From positions 2,513,462 to 2,577,461 of the forward strand of contig CP136069.1 of assembly GCA_032622095.1 (NCBI GenBank): a stretch of DNA of 64,000 nt. Reading direction: 5' to 3'. A program made the translations under genes and the position numbers. The notes below the pieces were generated by a model. It was given only the letters and a program-made list of their open reading frames with translations, did not search any database and was not told where the DNA came from. Positions 1-11,593 of the stretch are shown piece after piece. The number at the start of each line of letters is the position of its first letter. Positions within the stretch are counted from its first letter, which is position 1. This DNA is from Siphonodentalium dalli. Taxonomy: Eukaryota; Mollusca; Scaphopoda; Gadilida; Siphonodentaliidae.

Positions 1-1107
1 CTCGTCTATGCTAGCGTTCATTAATATAGATGTCAGATCTTCATATGTGGTACTTATTTTATTTTGTGTATTTGTTATGTCCGTAGAACTAGATGTTAGT
101 GGGGTTTCATTGCCATGCATTTGTGAATAAAGTTTACTCACGGCGGTTGGATCAATTCGTTCATTGAATGAGTCGCACTTTTGTTTGTCCCAATTTCGGA
201 TTACAGTTCGTCTTGTCGGTTTGTGGGTAACATTGTATCTTTTGAGTATGCGCTTGTTCGTGTTGACAATAGGTCTCGCGGTCGGATTATTGGTGCGGAT
301 TATGTTGATACCGAATGTCAAGGCTGAGTGGATGTCGGAGAACAAACAGTTATAATGGTTGACCTGGAAATTTACTATACTGTCGGTGACTTTTGGACTG
401 CATACTAGATAATCAATGACACTGTTGTTTGTCGTCGTGTATCTCGCGTTTGTATAGATGTCGTCTTTCCTGCCATTTAAAATAAGTATACCAATATCAT
501 TACAAAGTTGGGTGAATTTGGCCCCGGATGTATTTGCAGTAGTATCAGGGTTGTACCTTTTGGGGTGGGCTGATTTAACTGAGTGCTCTGTGATTAGTCT
601 TTCTGCGTGCGTACTATCATCCAGTGTGCCGGTTCTCGAATTAAAATCGCCTACTATAATGACATTATCGAATAAAATATATTTGTCCATTATTGAAATG
701 TGTGTATAATCGAAAATGTTTTCATTATGGTATTTTGATGTTTCACAGGGTACATAAACGTTTCCAATGGCGTAAGAGTGTCCTTTCTCGTTCTGGTATT
801 TGCACCAGAGAATGGTTTCACATTCGTCATTTATGAGGGTGAAATGTTCCGTGTATGCGTTTTTAATAGCTATACACAGTCCGCCTGATCTGCGTTTCAT
901 TGTCGTTTTTGATCTGTTTTTGAAGCCAAGGATATGGAAATTTGGTATTGAAATCGAGACTATATCGATGTTGTCTGTTTTTGTTTCTTGGAACATTATT
1001 ATGTCGAAGTTTGTTATATAGCTCAGGAATTCTGGATCATTTAGCCTGGATGATAGTCCACATACATTTAGGGACAGTACTTTAAGGTGGAACCCTCCCG
1101 GGCACAC
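1..1107 (-). CDS. Non-LTR retrotransposon endonuclease domain, partial at window edge
   Basis: Reading the minus strand from about 1107 to base 1 gives an open frame without stops that runs off the left edge. It matches an apurinic-endonuclease (EEP) domain of a LINE-type ORF2: LNVCGL near the start, FQETKTD with the catalytic Glu, RSGGLC, then GDFNSRTG, then SVIDYLVCSP and SDIHSAL near 150-250 on the plus coordinates. These correspond to the metal-binding and catalytic motifs that nick target DNA for target-primed reverse transcription. The first Met lies well inside the domain, so the start is unresolved. The frame is preceded by a TAG at 1108-1110. The reverse transcriptase would lie beyond the left edge. 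The clade cannot be fixed without it. Confidence 0.8.
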   Translation of the reverse strand, partial: MCPGGFHLKVLSLNVCGLSSRLNDPEFLSYITNFDIIMFQETKTDNIDIVSISIPNFHILGFKNRSKTTMKRRSGGLCIAIKNAYTEHFTLINDECETILWCKYQNEKGHSYAIGNVYVPCETSKYHNENIFDYTHISIMDKYILFDNVIIVGDFNSRTGTLDDSTHAERLITEHSVKSAHPKRYNPDTTANTSGAKFTQLCNDIGILILNGRKDDIYTNARYTTTNNSVIDYLVCSPKVTDSIVNFQVNHYNCLFSDIHSALTFGINIIRTNNPTARPIVNTNKRILKRYNVTHKPTRRTVIRNWDKQKCDSFNERIDPTAVSKLYSQMHGNETPLTSSSTDITNTQNKISTTYEDLTSILMNASIDE

Positions 1108-1332
1108 CTACCCCGAGTCAGCCTGCTGCCTGTCACCCAACGGTTGATCTATATCAATCTGGTTATCAGGCAGAGGGTTGCCTCCCGGGTCAGGATGTGT
1201 CCGTGTTGGCTCCGTCAGCGCGGGGTCCGCTTGGGTACGATTGGGAGGGGGAGGGTGTTGGGGTGATGGAAAGCGAGGCTGTCCAGAGGGGGTGTTGTGT
1301 GGAGGTATATTTGTGACTGCTTTATTCTTCAT
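1108..1332 (-). CDS. Proline-rich segment in frame with the endonuclease
   Basis: A 74-residue frame beginning at an ATG (1332) and rich in Pro, Thr, Gln and Asn ends at TAG 1108-1110. It is in exactly the same frame as the endonuclease that follows without a gap. It is probably the N-terminal linker of the same ORF2, or the tail of ORF1, cut off by one nonsense codon. No domain is recognised. The alternative is that it is non-coding; the composition (low-complexity Pro-rich, no hydrophobic core) is not decisive. Confidence 0.4.
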   Translation of the reverse strand: MKNKAVTNIPPHNTPSGQPRFPSPQHPPPPNRTQADPALTEPTRTHPDPGGNPLPDNQIDIDQPLGDRQQADSG

Positions 1333-1806
1333 TATAATATATGGGGGTATGACACTAGATTATGTAATTAAAAATCTAACTCCACATTATAATACAAATG
1401 AAGCCTCCTCCCATGGAGCCAAGACAATAAGCTGTTTGATGATTGGAGTTTTGTCAGAAATTATTAATTATTCTAGCAGTTCTTGGTTCAGAAAGGGACA
1501 ACAAAGAACATAATATTTTCAATCTCCCAAATGTATTTATAATCCATTGTTTTTTTCATCTCTTAATAATTGCTCAGATTCCGCAAACAATGAAGATGAT
1601 GTGGAATTCAAGATTTTTAGCCAGATAGATCCAGAGAAAAACTTAGTTGAAAATTTCTTGCCATATTGGGCTGTATTTATGCATTTCCATCTAAAAGCAT
1701 ATTGATTTAGGTCTACGCTTATGTTGGTTTGTGGGCCGATCTCTGCATGAGCTACACATATAGTGCAGCGGCCAAATCGAAAAAGAGCTCTAGTTTTCGA
1801 GTTACC
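1333..1806. other. No gene recognised
   Basis: AT-rich sequence between the retrotransposon fragment and the foldback element. It holds short overlapping open frames on both strands with no recognisable motif. It may contain the 5' region of the endonuclease element. Confidence 0.4.
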
Positions 1807-3190
1807 CCTACCCACGGTAGAACAAGTTAAAACTAACTTTATTTAAAGGAGAAATATATACTCTTTACGAAAATCATAGTGAAAAGTAACGGAATTGGTG
1901 GTGGCTATTCTCAAATTGACGATGAACGATACCCACCAGTGACTTTTCCCAGAAATTAACGATTTTGGTAAAGTGAGCCCTGCGGCTATGTCCTAAGTTA
2001 TTTGCCCACATTATTGGTGTTGAAATGACTACAGCATACCATATTTGTACCTGATATGCAAGAAGTGTTGGTTAATTTGGATTTTCGTGCCATTTGGAGC
2101 CGAAACATTTATTTTTTATTGAAAAATCACTCTTTTTCAAAATAATTATATTTTTCGAACATTATCATTCAAACGTATATTGCAATAATATTGAAATATT
2201 TAGTCCATATGGTGTAGTAGTTATCTGTCAAGCATATGAAGAAAGAAGTTAACAAAAACTTTGAACGGTTTGCGAGATATTGGATTTTAGCTACCCCTCC
2301 CCCAAACACGTTTTTGGTCGAAAAAAATACATATTTTTGATAATGTCATTACAAACATTTTTGAATTGATCTGAATGGGAACCAATATGAAACTCCAGAT
2401 AACTACTGAGCTGAGCCATATGAATTATATAGTTGGTCACGTATTGTTTATAACAAAGGTTTTAGTACTTAACATCGATGTTAATGCATGCAAAATTAAC
2501 TGTTATCAATAAAATAATTGTTGTTGTTGTAACTGGGGGTCTGAAGGCATGAACACATCTGTAATCGATTAAACGGCATCTCTGGACAACACTTTCAGTA
2601 CAAGATTCATATTGGGTCCCATTCAGATCAATTCGAAAATGTTTGTAATGTCATTATCAAAAATATGTATTTTTTTCGACCATGAACGTGTTTGGGGGAG
2701 GGGTAGCTAAAATCCAATATCTCGCAAACCGTTCAAAGTTTTTGTTAACTTCTTTCTTCATATGCTTGACAGATAACTACTACACCATATGGACTAAATA
2801 TTTCAATATTATTGCAATATCCGTTTGAATGATAATGTTCCAAAAATATAATTTCTTTGAAAAAGAGCTATTTTACAACAAAAAATAAATGTTTCGGCTC
2901 CAAATGGCACGAAAATCCAAATTAACCAACACTTCTTGTATATCAGGTACAGATATGGTATGCTGTAGTCATTTTAACGCCTACAATGTGGGCTAATAAC
3001 TTAGGACATAGCCGCAGGGCTCACTTTACCAAAATCGTTAATTTCTGGGAAAAGTCACTGGTGGGTATCGTTCATCGTCGATTTCAGAATAGCCACCACC
3101 AATTCCGTTATTTTTCACTATCATTTTCGTCTACAGTATATATTTCTCCTTTAAAAAAAGTTGGTTTTAACTTGTTCTACCGTGGGTATG
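1807..3190. mobile_element. Large foldback (inverted-repeat) element
   Basis: Two arms of about 585 bp are near-perfect reverse complements: about 1807-2392 and about 2606-3190, around a 215-bp loop. The outer ends read CTACCCACGGTAG on the left and its complement on the right; the inner ends read GAACCAATATGAA and its near complement. Arm divergence is only a few percent (for example CTCTTTACG against CTGTAGACG). No coding frame spans the arms. The length and symmetry fit a foldback or long-TIR non-autonomous DNA element. A clean target duplication was not found; TTACCC and GTACCC flank the ends imperfectly. Confidence 0.75.
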
Positions 3191-3225
3191 GGTACCCGAC
3201 CACTTTTGGCGTTTGGCCGCTGTAC

Positions 3226-5990
3226 TAATATAATAATAGAATGCTTTGACCTTGTAAGCCTTGCATTCTACTATATATGGGAGGCTCCCATGTGACTCGC
3301 ATAAAAATAGAATGCACTAGCCTAATAATATTTACATTGACCTTGTAAGCCAAGCATTCTCTTATATATTTGAGTCTCCCATATGGAGACTCGCATATAT
3401 AATGGAATGCTTTGGCCTAACACCTTGACATTGTAAGCCATGCATTCTATATATATGTGAGGCATTTCAAACAATATTTACATGTTACATTGAACGTGTA
3501 AACCAGTGCATTCTCTTATATATGCGAGGCTCCCTATGGGAGACTCGCATATATAATAGAATGCATGGCCAAACAATATTTACATTGACATTGTAAGCCA
3601 GTGCATTCTCTTATATATGCCAGGCTCCCATATGGAGACTCACATATATAATGGAACGCATTGGCCTAACATTATTTACAATGACATTGAAAGACAGTGC
3701 ATTCTCTTATATATGCGAAGTAACCTATGGGAGCCTTACATATATAAGAGAAAGCACTCTCGATCCATGCTAACCTTAGATTGCCACCCTGATAACTCCT
3801 CGACTTGATCCTTTAGCGATATCATCTCTCGATCCATGCTTACCTTAGATTGCCACCCTGATAACTCCTCGACTTGATCCTTTAGTGATATCATCTCTCG
3901 ATCCATGCTTACCTTAGATTACCACCCTGATAACTCCTCGACTTGATCCTTTAGCGATATCATCTCTCGATCCATACTAACCTTAGATTGCCACCCTGAT
4001 AACTCCTCGACTTGATCCTTTAGCGATATCATCTCTCGATCCATACTTACCTTAGATTGCCACCCTGATAACTCCTCGACTTGATCCTTTAGCGATATCA
4101 TCTCTCGATCCATACTTACCTTAGATTGCCACCCTGGTAACTCCTCGACTTGATCCTTTAGCGATATCATCTCTCGATCCATACTTACCTTAGATTGCCA
4201 CCCTGATAACTCCTCGACTTGATCCTTTAGCGATATCATCTCTCGATCCATACTTACCTTAGATTGCCACCCTGATAACTCCTCGACTTGATCCTTTAGT
4301 GATATCATCTCTCGATCCATACTTACCTTAGATTGTCACCCTGATAACTCCTCGACTTGATCCTTTAGTGATATCATCTCTCGATCCATGGTTACCTTAG
4401 ATTGCAAACAACATTTACATTGACCTTGTAAGACAGTTCATTCTCACATATATTTGAGTCTCCCATATGGAGACCTGCATATATAAGAGAATGCATTGGC
4501 CTAACAATATTTACACTGACCTTGTAAGCCAGTGCATTCTCTTATATACCCCATAGAGAGCCTCAAATATATAAGAGAATGCATTGGCCTAACAATATTT
4601 ACATTGACATTGTAAGAGAGTGCATTCTCTTATATATTTGAGTCTCCCATATGGAGACCTGCATATATAATAGAATGCATTGGCCTAACAATATTTACAT
4701 GTTACATTGACCTTGTAAACCAGTGCATTCTCTTAGATATGCGAGGCTCCCTATGGGAGACCATGTAGGCCAGTAAATGCTCTTATATATGCGAGGCTCC
4801 CTATGGGAGACTCACATATACAATATAATACATTGACCTCATTGACCTGTTGACCTAACAATATTTACATTGACATTTTAAGCCATTGCATTCTCTTATA
4901 TATGCGGGGCTTCCATATGGAGACTCACATATATAATGGAACGCATTGGCCTAACATTATTTACCTTGACATTGTAAGCCAGTGCATTCTCTTATATATG
5001 TGAGGCTCCCTCTGGGAGACCTTGTAAGCCAGTAAATTCTCTTATATATACGAGGCTCCTTTTTGGAGACTCACATACCGTATACAATATAATGCATTGG
5101 CCTAACAATATTTACATTGACCTTGTAAGCCAGAGCATTCTCTTATATATTTGAGTCTCCCATATGGAAACTCGCATATATAATAGAATGCTTTGCCCTA
5201 ACAATAATTACATTGACCTTGTAAGCCAGTGCATTCTCTTATATATGCGAAGCTCCCTATGGAAAACTCGCATATATAAGAGAATGCATTACCTAACAAT
5301 ATTTTAAATTGACCTTGTTAGTCAGCAATCATGCAAGGCTCCCTATGGGAGACTCACATATACAATAGAATGCATTGGCCTAACACTATTTACATTGACC
5401 TTGTATTCTCTTATATATGCGAGGCGCCATATGGGAGATTCACATATACAAGAGACTTCATTGGCCTAACAATATTTACATTGACCTTGTAAGCCAGGTC
5501 ATTCTCTTATATATACGGGGCTTCCATATGGAGAATCGCATATATAATGGAATGCATTGGCCTAACAGTATTTACCTTGACAGTGTAAGCCAGTGCATTC
5601 TCTTATATATGTGAGGCTCCCTATGGGAGACCTTGTAAGCCAGTATATTTTCTTATATATGCGAGGCTCCCTATGGGAGACTCACATATACAATAGAATG
5701 TATTGGCCTAACAATTGACCTTGTAAGTCAGTGCATTCTCTTATATATTTGAGTCTCCCATATGGAGCCTCGAATATATAATAGAATGCATTGACCTAAC
5801 AATATTTAAATTGACCTTGTAAGCAAGCAATCTCTCTTATATATTTGAGGATGAATTGGACTAACAATATGTACATTGACCTGGTCAGCGAGACCATTCT
5901 CTTATATGCAAGGCTCCCAGTGAAAGCCATGCATTCTCTCCCTATGGGAGACTCGCATATAAAATAAAATGCATGGCACAGGGTTTTTAA
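3226..5990. repeat. Tandem array of hairpin units
   Basis: About 20 or more degenerate units of roughly 100-135 bp. Each holds an inverted repeat with arms TGCATTCTCTTATATATGCG and its complement around a CTCCCTATGGGAG centre, joined by a spacer of the type CATTGGCCTAACAATATTTA. Unit length and arm integrity vary, so the array is old or evolving by indels. The hairpin arm is the one found inside family B MITEs elsewhere in the window. Short open frames in the array (such as 5417-5614) are by-products of the repeat. Confidence 0.85.
3757..4405 (-). repeat. 69-bp minisatellite with an open 23-aa repeat frame
   Basis: Nine or so near-identical 69-bp units interrupt the hairpin array. The length is a multiple of three, and the minus strand encodes a 23-residue repeat containing MDREMISLKDQVEEL and GWQSKVS; it is hydrophilic and heptad-like. 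Two point changes create stops: TAA at about 3919 and TGA in the copy near 4337. Each unit also carries CTAAGGTAAGTATG on the minus strand, a strong match to a 5' splice donor (AAG|GTAAGT). It could derive from a coding exon end that was amplified; it could also be chance. Confidence 0.8.
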
Positions 5991-6330
5991 TGCTGCACCA
6001 GCGCAACTCCCGTCATCAGTGGGTTAAAATCATAAAACTTAGCCACATTTAACTACTGTATATCTAAGTTTTTTACCCTGTGCCAATGCATTCTCTTATA
6101 TATGCGAGTGCAAGAATGTAAGATTTTTTTTTTAAATGGTAAAAAAATAAACAATTGTTAAAGAATTTTGTAATGATAAAAATATGTCATTCTTTAACAA
6201 TTTTAAATTAAAAAAATTCTTACATTTTAATAACAATTATAAAAAATAATATGGATTGTTAGGCCTATGGTCGACTCGCATATATAAGAGAATGCATTGG
6301 CACAGGGTAAAAAAAACTGTAAAACAGGCC
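5975..6330. repeat. Decayed family-B-like hairpin module
   Basis: Ends with the GCACAGGG / CCCTGTGCC boxes seen in family B, followed by an AT-rich core containing GTTAAAGAATTTTG and its complement, and a right hairpin arm ending at about 6305. It links the array on its left to the dispersed family B elements. Confidence 0.55.
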
Positions 6331-6570
6331 GCCTAAAGTACATGTATATGTATAATTAATGTTGACTTCTTTTCGGTCCAAATGGATAATATATCCATCA
6401 CTGAATGTTATATTATCTGACAGCTGTACCTAAACATATAAACATATAAACATATATTGTGACTATTGGGCCTGGTTATCGCAGGGCAGTTGACTGAAAA
6501 TAAATTGTTATAGTTGAATAATGTTAAATAGCCAAAGGGTACAATTTGGTAATTAGATAAGTGTCATGTA

Positions 6571-6710
6571 CAGTAATGCCCTAAGTAATCGACCCCTTAA
6601 CCACTGCAGAATTTCCGATGAATGGCAACAAGCCATATTTCCGACTAAATCCTGAAAAGTTACCCATAATTCTGCAGTGGTTAAGGAGTCGATTACTTAG
6701 GGCATTACTG
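6571..6710. mobile_element. Family D MITE (Tc1/mariner-like), 140 bp
   Basis: Terminal inverted repeats CAGTAATGCCCTAAGTAATC and its complement, flanked on both sides by TA (6569-6570 and 6711-6712). TA target duplication and a CAGT start fit Tc1/mariner-type ends. It is almost entirely palindromic with a short core (GGCAACAAGCCATATTTCCG). No transposase. Confidence 0.75.
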
Positions 6711-6712
6711 TA

Positions 6713-7286
6713 TGTTGCATACAGAATATATTGGTTTAAACAATATTTTATTTCTTCCCAAAATTATATAATTATAAAACATGACGCACGAATAGAAGGC
6801 TAGAAGGGAGGAAGAGGATTTGACAACAAACATCAGATGCTTATATAGAGCCATCTCCTCAGACAGGAATAGATTACATATAGTGGTCAGTGAGAAGTGG
6901 AAGTCAAGATTAAGTGAGAGGAAGAGATACAGAGCATGATAAGAAGATTAATGAACTGATGGATTAGAGTTGGGTGAGAAGTTGAGAACAGAGGGGAAAA
7001 AAGCACATATATTTACAATGATCACTACCCTTATGCATGTTATTGTTTTACATAGGAAAATTTAAAACTATTTGTGTCGAGTGGAGTCAATAGTTTGCCA
7101 GTACCTTAATATGGCTTTTTTATAATTTTATTTATTTGTTTTTGGATCGAGTTATTGAAATTATTGCTACGTTGTTAGCTATATACATGTATATGATTTA
7201 TTGCTATATCATTTTTTGTTTGTGTGTCTGAAGACTATCAAATTCGAGCAGCTACTTATTGTGAATATCAGAAATACAATTGGCGA
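6713..7286. other. No gene recognised
   Basis: Non-repetitive AT-rich sequence. It includes purine-rich AGAGAGGAAGAG stretches around 6800-6990, but no supported frame or RNA gene. Confidence 0.4.
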
Positions 7287-7980
7287 CTAACGAAATCGAT
7301 TGCTTGTTAGTATAAATGTTTGAGTTGCCTCAAATATGGCATTATTAAGTCTTTTGGGAAATGAAATAGATCCCTTAAGTAAAATATCAGATCTCCACAA
7401 ATTTTGTGCTAGTACTGAGAAAATTTCTATTCGTATTGTCGAGTATCTGGGACAATATAGTAAGAAGTGGTCGGCAGTCTCGACTTCCCCACATGAGCAT
7501 TTATCAGATTCGTTTAAATGGTTGCGACTGAGATCATCATTGAGGTTACTGCATCCTAGTCGAAGTTGCGTGTGAATTAACTGGGCTTTGCGGCATTTGC
7601 TATAGCTATAATGGCGAACATTCTTTTGTCTTAGGCGCAGATTGGTATTCAATTTGTATTTGAAATTTTCTAGAGTTTCTGAGTTTTTCAGGTGATCAGA
7701 TAATTTATTCCACTGGCGTGTTGTCGCGGGCAAGAATGATCGTTGATATGATGATGTGTCCGAAAAAGGGGGTCTTAAGTCAGTTCTCCGAAAGTCATTA
7801 CGCCACCGTAGTGTGGTGTTTATTGCTTTTGGTTTTTTTGTATCGCATGGGCGATCGATAATTCACTGGGTGATTGTACATTCGGCAAACCTCGTCAGAT
7901 TCCGTCACCGTTTCATCGTACCGATAATTACGAGAGTACAACTAAGATTGGCACATGTGTTTACGTCACCGGTGTAATTG
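7287..7980 (-). pseudogene. C-terminal fragment of a non-LTR retrotransposon ORF2
   Basis: The intact stretch 7733-7287 (148 aa) has ATTRQWNKL near its start and a Cys/His cluster CSCGEVETADHFLLYCPRY, the zinc-binding-like tail common after the RT domain in several LINE clades. The frame continues upstream (to about 7980) with related sequence but contains in-frame stops. It ends at a natural-looking stop at 7287. Only the C-terminal tail is kept; RT and endonuclease are missing, as expected from 5' truncation. Confidence 0.7.
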
Positions 7981-7997
7981 TGGGGACATGCTTCTAT

Positions 7998-8760
7998 TAT
8001 GAAGGTTTGCTATCCCGAAGGTCCGCTATTCCGAAGGTTCTCTATTCCGAAGGTTTTTGTTATTTTTAGGTTAATTCTATATTTTAAAGTATTGAGACTA
8101 ATTTGAGAGGGTTCATTTTCACAAAGATTCTTTATATGGAGTGTGCGCTCACATCCGAACTGATCATGCGCGCACACCGATACAGATACAGGAGGAAATA
8201 ACTTAACTTAGAACATTAAATGTGATTTTGTTTTGTTTTCGCTGGTTTTCTTGAGATTTTATGTCATTACGTGGGCCCATACCTTTGAATTCTTGGCATA
8301 TACTATGAATGTTGTGGTATATATGGACCCTCCCGCATTGGGACATGACATAGGTTCAGTTGACTTAAGTGGTGTTCTGTGTGTGCTCCAATTTGGAGTT
8401 CATTATTTTAAGGGCCAAGTTTAGAATTTTATGGGTCCATACCTTTGAACTCTGGGCATATAATATGAATATTGGGGGCATGGCTCTATTCCGAAGGTTC
8501 ACTATCCCGAAGGTCCACTATTCCGAAATTTCTCTGAATGTTCGCTATTCCGAAGGTTCACCAATCCGAAGGTTCGTTATTCCGAAGGTTCTGTGTTCCA
8601 AAGATTTTTTTTATTTTAAGGTTAATTCTATATTCTAAAGTAACGAGAGGGTTCATTATCACGAAGATTCTTTTTATGAAGGAAATAACGTAAAACATTA
8701 AATGTGATTTTGTTTTGTTTTCGAGGGTTTTCTTGAGTTTAATGTCATTACGTATGACCT
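7998..8760. repeat. CCGAAGGTTCGCTATT short repeats within a local duplication
   Basis: Two clusters (about 7998-8060 and 8490-8620) of a 16-18 bp degenerate unit CTATTCCGAAGGTTCG. The sequence after each cluster (TTAGGTTAATTCTATATT, then AGAGGGTTCATT, then AACATTAAATGTGATTTTGT) is repeated, so a segment of about 500 bp is duplicated in tandem. No gene seen. Confidence 0.7.
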
Positions 8761-9200
8761 TATTTCTCATTACATATTCACGCCAAGGAGCCCACACATT
8801 TGCTATGTTACGATGCGATTTAATGTGATTATGTGTGACCTAATATCTCAATAATCTGAGGCAAGAGTACGCCTGCTAAAGGCGAATTATAACAGTTGGG
8901 GGTATAACGCTCAATACATACTGGAGGCTATAACAAACTGCGCAGTAGAATATCGCTGAATGGACGAGTATGAGATGAGCCTAAATGCAATTGTGACTTT
9001 GTTTAAAGGCCCACTTAATTTTCGAGTCATTAATTTTTTATAGTATATACGGTTTTAATAACAATTTATGCCATAAAATTTGAATAAACTACTATAATTC
9101 ATCACCATTTGAAAGGCAGAATACTTCTATCTCCTAGTTTGAAACACCTTCAAAATACCGCGTCGTATATCTAGCAATTAGCAACCAACATGTCCTCCTC
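8761..9200. other. No gene recognised
   Basis: Unique-looking AT-rich sequence with no supported frame. Confidence 0.4.
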
Positions 9201-9214
9201 GGCTTTCCATAGAT

Positions 9215-9790
9215 TTCAACGTAATTTGATACCTATGGGTATTTGTGTCCGGGAAGTGTTTTGAACGGGTCAAATCGTGACCCCGACCTGACCTTGACCT
9301 TTAAAACTGTCAATGCAAGGTCAATTTGGGTAAAACGGACAAATTTCGGCGAAATTTGATACTAGGGATACTTTGGTCTGAGGAGAGTTTTGAACGGGTC
9401 AAATCGTGACCTCGGCCTGACCTTGACCTTCAATATGGCCAATCAAAGGTCAACTCGGATAAAACGGATAGATTTCGACGAAATTTGATACCTATGGGTA
9501 CTTTTGTCGGGGGGGGGGGGGGGTGTTTTGGACGGGTCAAATCATGACTCTGACCTTACCTTGACCTTCAAAATTGTTAATTAAAGGTCAAGTTGGGTAA
9601 AACGGACGGATTTCGACGAAATTTGATACCTATGGGTAGTTTTCTACGGGTGGGGGTGTTTTGGACTGGACAAATCATGACCCTGACCTGACCTTGACTT
9701 TCGAAATAGTCAATTGAAGGTCAAATCGCACCTTTCATCGGAAAGCAGATGTGAAACAGCCCGGGTGAAGTCGGGCCTATCAGCTTGTGT
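9215..9790. repeat. About 125-bp tandem repeat, Helitron-associated type
   Basis: Four to five degenerate units built on ATTTCGACGAAATTTGATAC, TTTTGGACGGGTCAAATC and CTGACCTTGACCTTC. The same unit occurs inside the Helitron-like copy at 24724-25042. The right end CCCGGGTGAAGTCGGGC (about 9760-9777) resembles the 3' hairpin of that element. A G(13) run lies at about 9510. This is probably the internal and 3' part of a related non-autonomous element. Confidence 0.65.
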
Positions 9791-9892
9791 AATAAAGAAG
9801 ACAGTTTGATGAAAGTAATGTATGCCACGAGAAACGGGAAAACTTGAAATATGGAAGTACGCAAATTTCCCGCATAAAATTTGAAAGCTAGT

Positions 9893-10660
9893 TTATAGAA
9901 TAATTGTATTATTATTTATATTTATGGCTAATAATACGATCTTGGTGGCGTTACCATTTCTGACTATGGTTTTCTTGTATATGTCAGCCCATGGGTGTTT
10001 ATGATTAACAGTGTTGTAAAGATATGCTGGCGAATTGCGATAGAACATCTTATAGAATTGATGTAGTTCTCCTTTCACTTAACATTTCCCAACCAAGGTC
10101 TGCCAATATATTAATGCTGTTTATGCTTCTAGTTCCTCCCGTTGCTATTCTAGCAGCTTCAAATTGGATTTTTCTGTTAGATCACTTTCTGCTTGCGTGC
10201 AGTTGTCCCATACGGGTGAGGCATATTCCAAGACTGGTCTTATATAAGCAAAATATATTCTCTCTATATTCATACGGTCCAGGTAGTATTTAAATTTTCT
10301 TAGGTGGTTCACTCGTTTCCAGGCCCTGTCTATAATGTCACTTATATGAGCATCCCATGAGCCATGATTGTTAAACATTACCTCATTTACGTCCTCGTTC
10401 AACATATGGAGTCGGGGATGATCAGGGGGGTCAGTTTTACGCGATATCAAGAGGGTCTCAGTTTTTGTCGGGTTAAATTTCACAAGCCATTCTTGTGACC
10501 AGGGTGCCAATCGTTCAATATCACCGTTTATTAATTCGGCCGCCAATGTAGGGTCTTCAACTGTTAAAAATATGGATGTATCATCTGCAAACAAGCGTAT
10601 GTGACCGTTAACATTTTGCGTTATATCATTAATGTAGATAAGAAAAAAGAATATATTGTA
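9893..10660 (-). pseudogene. Non-LTR reverse transcriptase fragment, frameshifted
   Basis: The minus frame 10741-10145 contains the RT palm motif RLFADDTSIFL (YXDD-type box as FADD), the thumb-like stretch LAPWSQEWLVKFNPTKTE, and HISDIIDRAWKRVNHLRKFK and RPVLEYASPVWD further on; this is jockey/CR1-like. The first 25 or so residues come from a family C MITE arm fused in. The frame breaks near 10145 and continues in other frames to about 9893 (YKMFYRNSPAYLYN), so at least two frameshifts are present. The upstream RT fingers and endonuclease are missing. Not functional. Confidence 0.75.
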
Positions 10661-11120
10661 TGTCCGCAACCTACAAATAGTGTGTCTGTCATTTGCATAA
10701 TGATGTCCCCAGAGGGTGAGTTTAGTGATACTAGCCAACACAGCGGGCTCGCATCACCAAATTCACCCTCCGGGGACCTCATTCTGCTTATGCATCATCT
10801 TCTGGAAAGTATCTATAGTCTCAAATTAACATTGTTTTTAGTTACTTTTTCCCTTGTAAGTTTCTACATGTACATGTATATCCCCTAATTTGCGGAAGAT
10901 AAAATGCATAACCGAGGTTACTAATGGGTGAACATCATCAACTTCAACTGGGGAACTTCAATCTGATCCCAGGTTTCCCGTGGCAGTTGAGACCAAAGAA
11001 GAATGAGGTTCCCATGGGTGAATTTGGTTATGATAGCCTAATGGATATCGTCACTAAATTCACCCTCTGGGGACCTCATTCTCCAAATGACAGACACACT
11101 ATTTGCTGGCTTGTATGTTT
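10661..11120. repeat. Family C repeat arms, compound copy
   Basis: GTGTCTGTCATTTGCATAAT, the inverted pair GAGGTTCCC/CCAGAGGGTGA..TTCACCCTC..GGGACCTCATTCT, then ATCTTCTGGAAAGT and AACATCATCAACTTCAACTG, then a second inverted pair at about 11015-11110. This arrangement recurs at 33000, 35405, 38800, 53778 and 61595. The left arm truncates the RT pseudogene at about 10660. Confidence 0.65.
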
Positions 11121-11593
11121 GCATAGTATAGTAAACTTGAATCGAAATATCACCCATATAGAACCCCACATAGACTGGAGCAGACGACACTCCATAGTGC
11201 ATGCTTCCACCTGCATGAGGTTCTCTGTGGGTTAAATATCATCGATGAGTTCAGATAACCTGGTAGAGAAACCACTGCTTTTCGGCATTTAATTTAAGGG
11301 GATGGTAACACCAATAGCCATTTCCACGTCTCCACATACACCTGGGGTTCAGATACAGGTCGTCTGATATCCATGTCTCCACATATACCTGGGGTTCAGA
11401 TACAGGTCGTCTGATATACATATAAAGTGGTGATCATCGGATGAGGGATGTGGTCTGTAGTGTGCGCCGAATGACATAGTCATACAAAGAGTAAATTCCA
11501 AGATGGCAACTGCATGGCGGCCATGTTTTTCAACAACATTCGGTCAAAATATGAGACTCACATCGTGAGAAAACCACAAAGATCCATATATAT
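11025..11593. repeat. Segmental duplication, copy 1
   Basis: 11025-11142 and 11428-11593 match 13833-14116 almost base for base. Copy 1 carries an extra 285 bp (about 11143-11427) that includes a family A hairpin core (GCAGACGACACTCC) and two direct copies of CACATATACCTGGGGTTCAG. The right half is the AAGATGGC-type interspersed repeat. Confidence 0.75.

Noticed and set aside
458-1021. Plus-strand open frames across 164-1021
   Set aside because: Shadows of the minus-strand endonuclease, which carries the conserved motifs.
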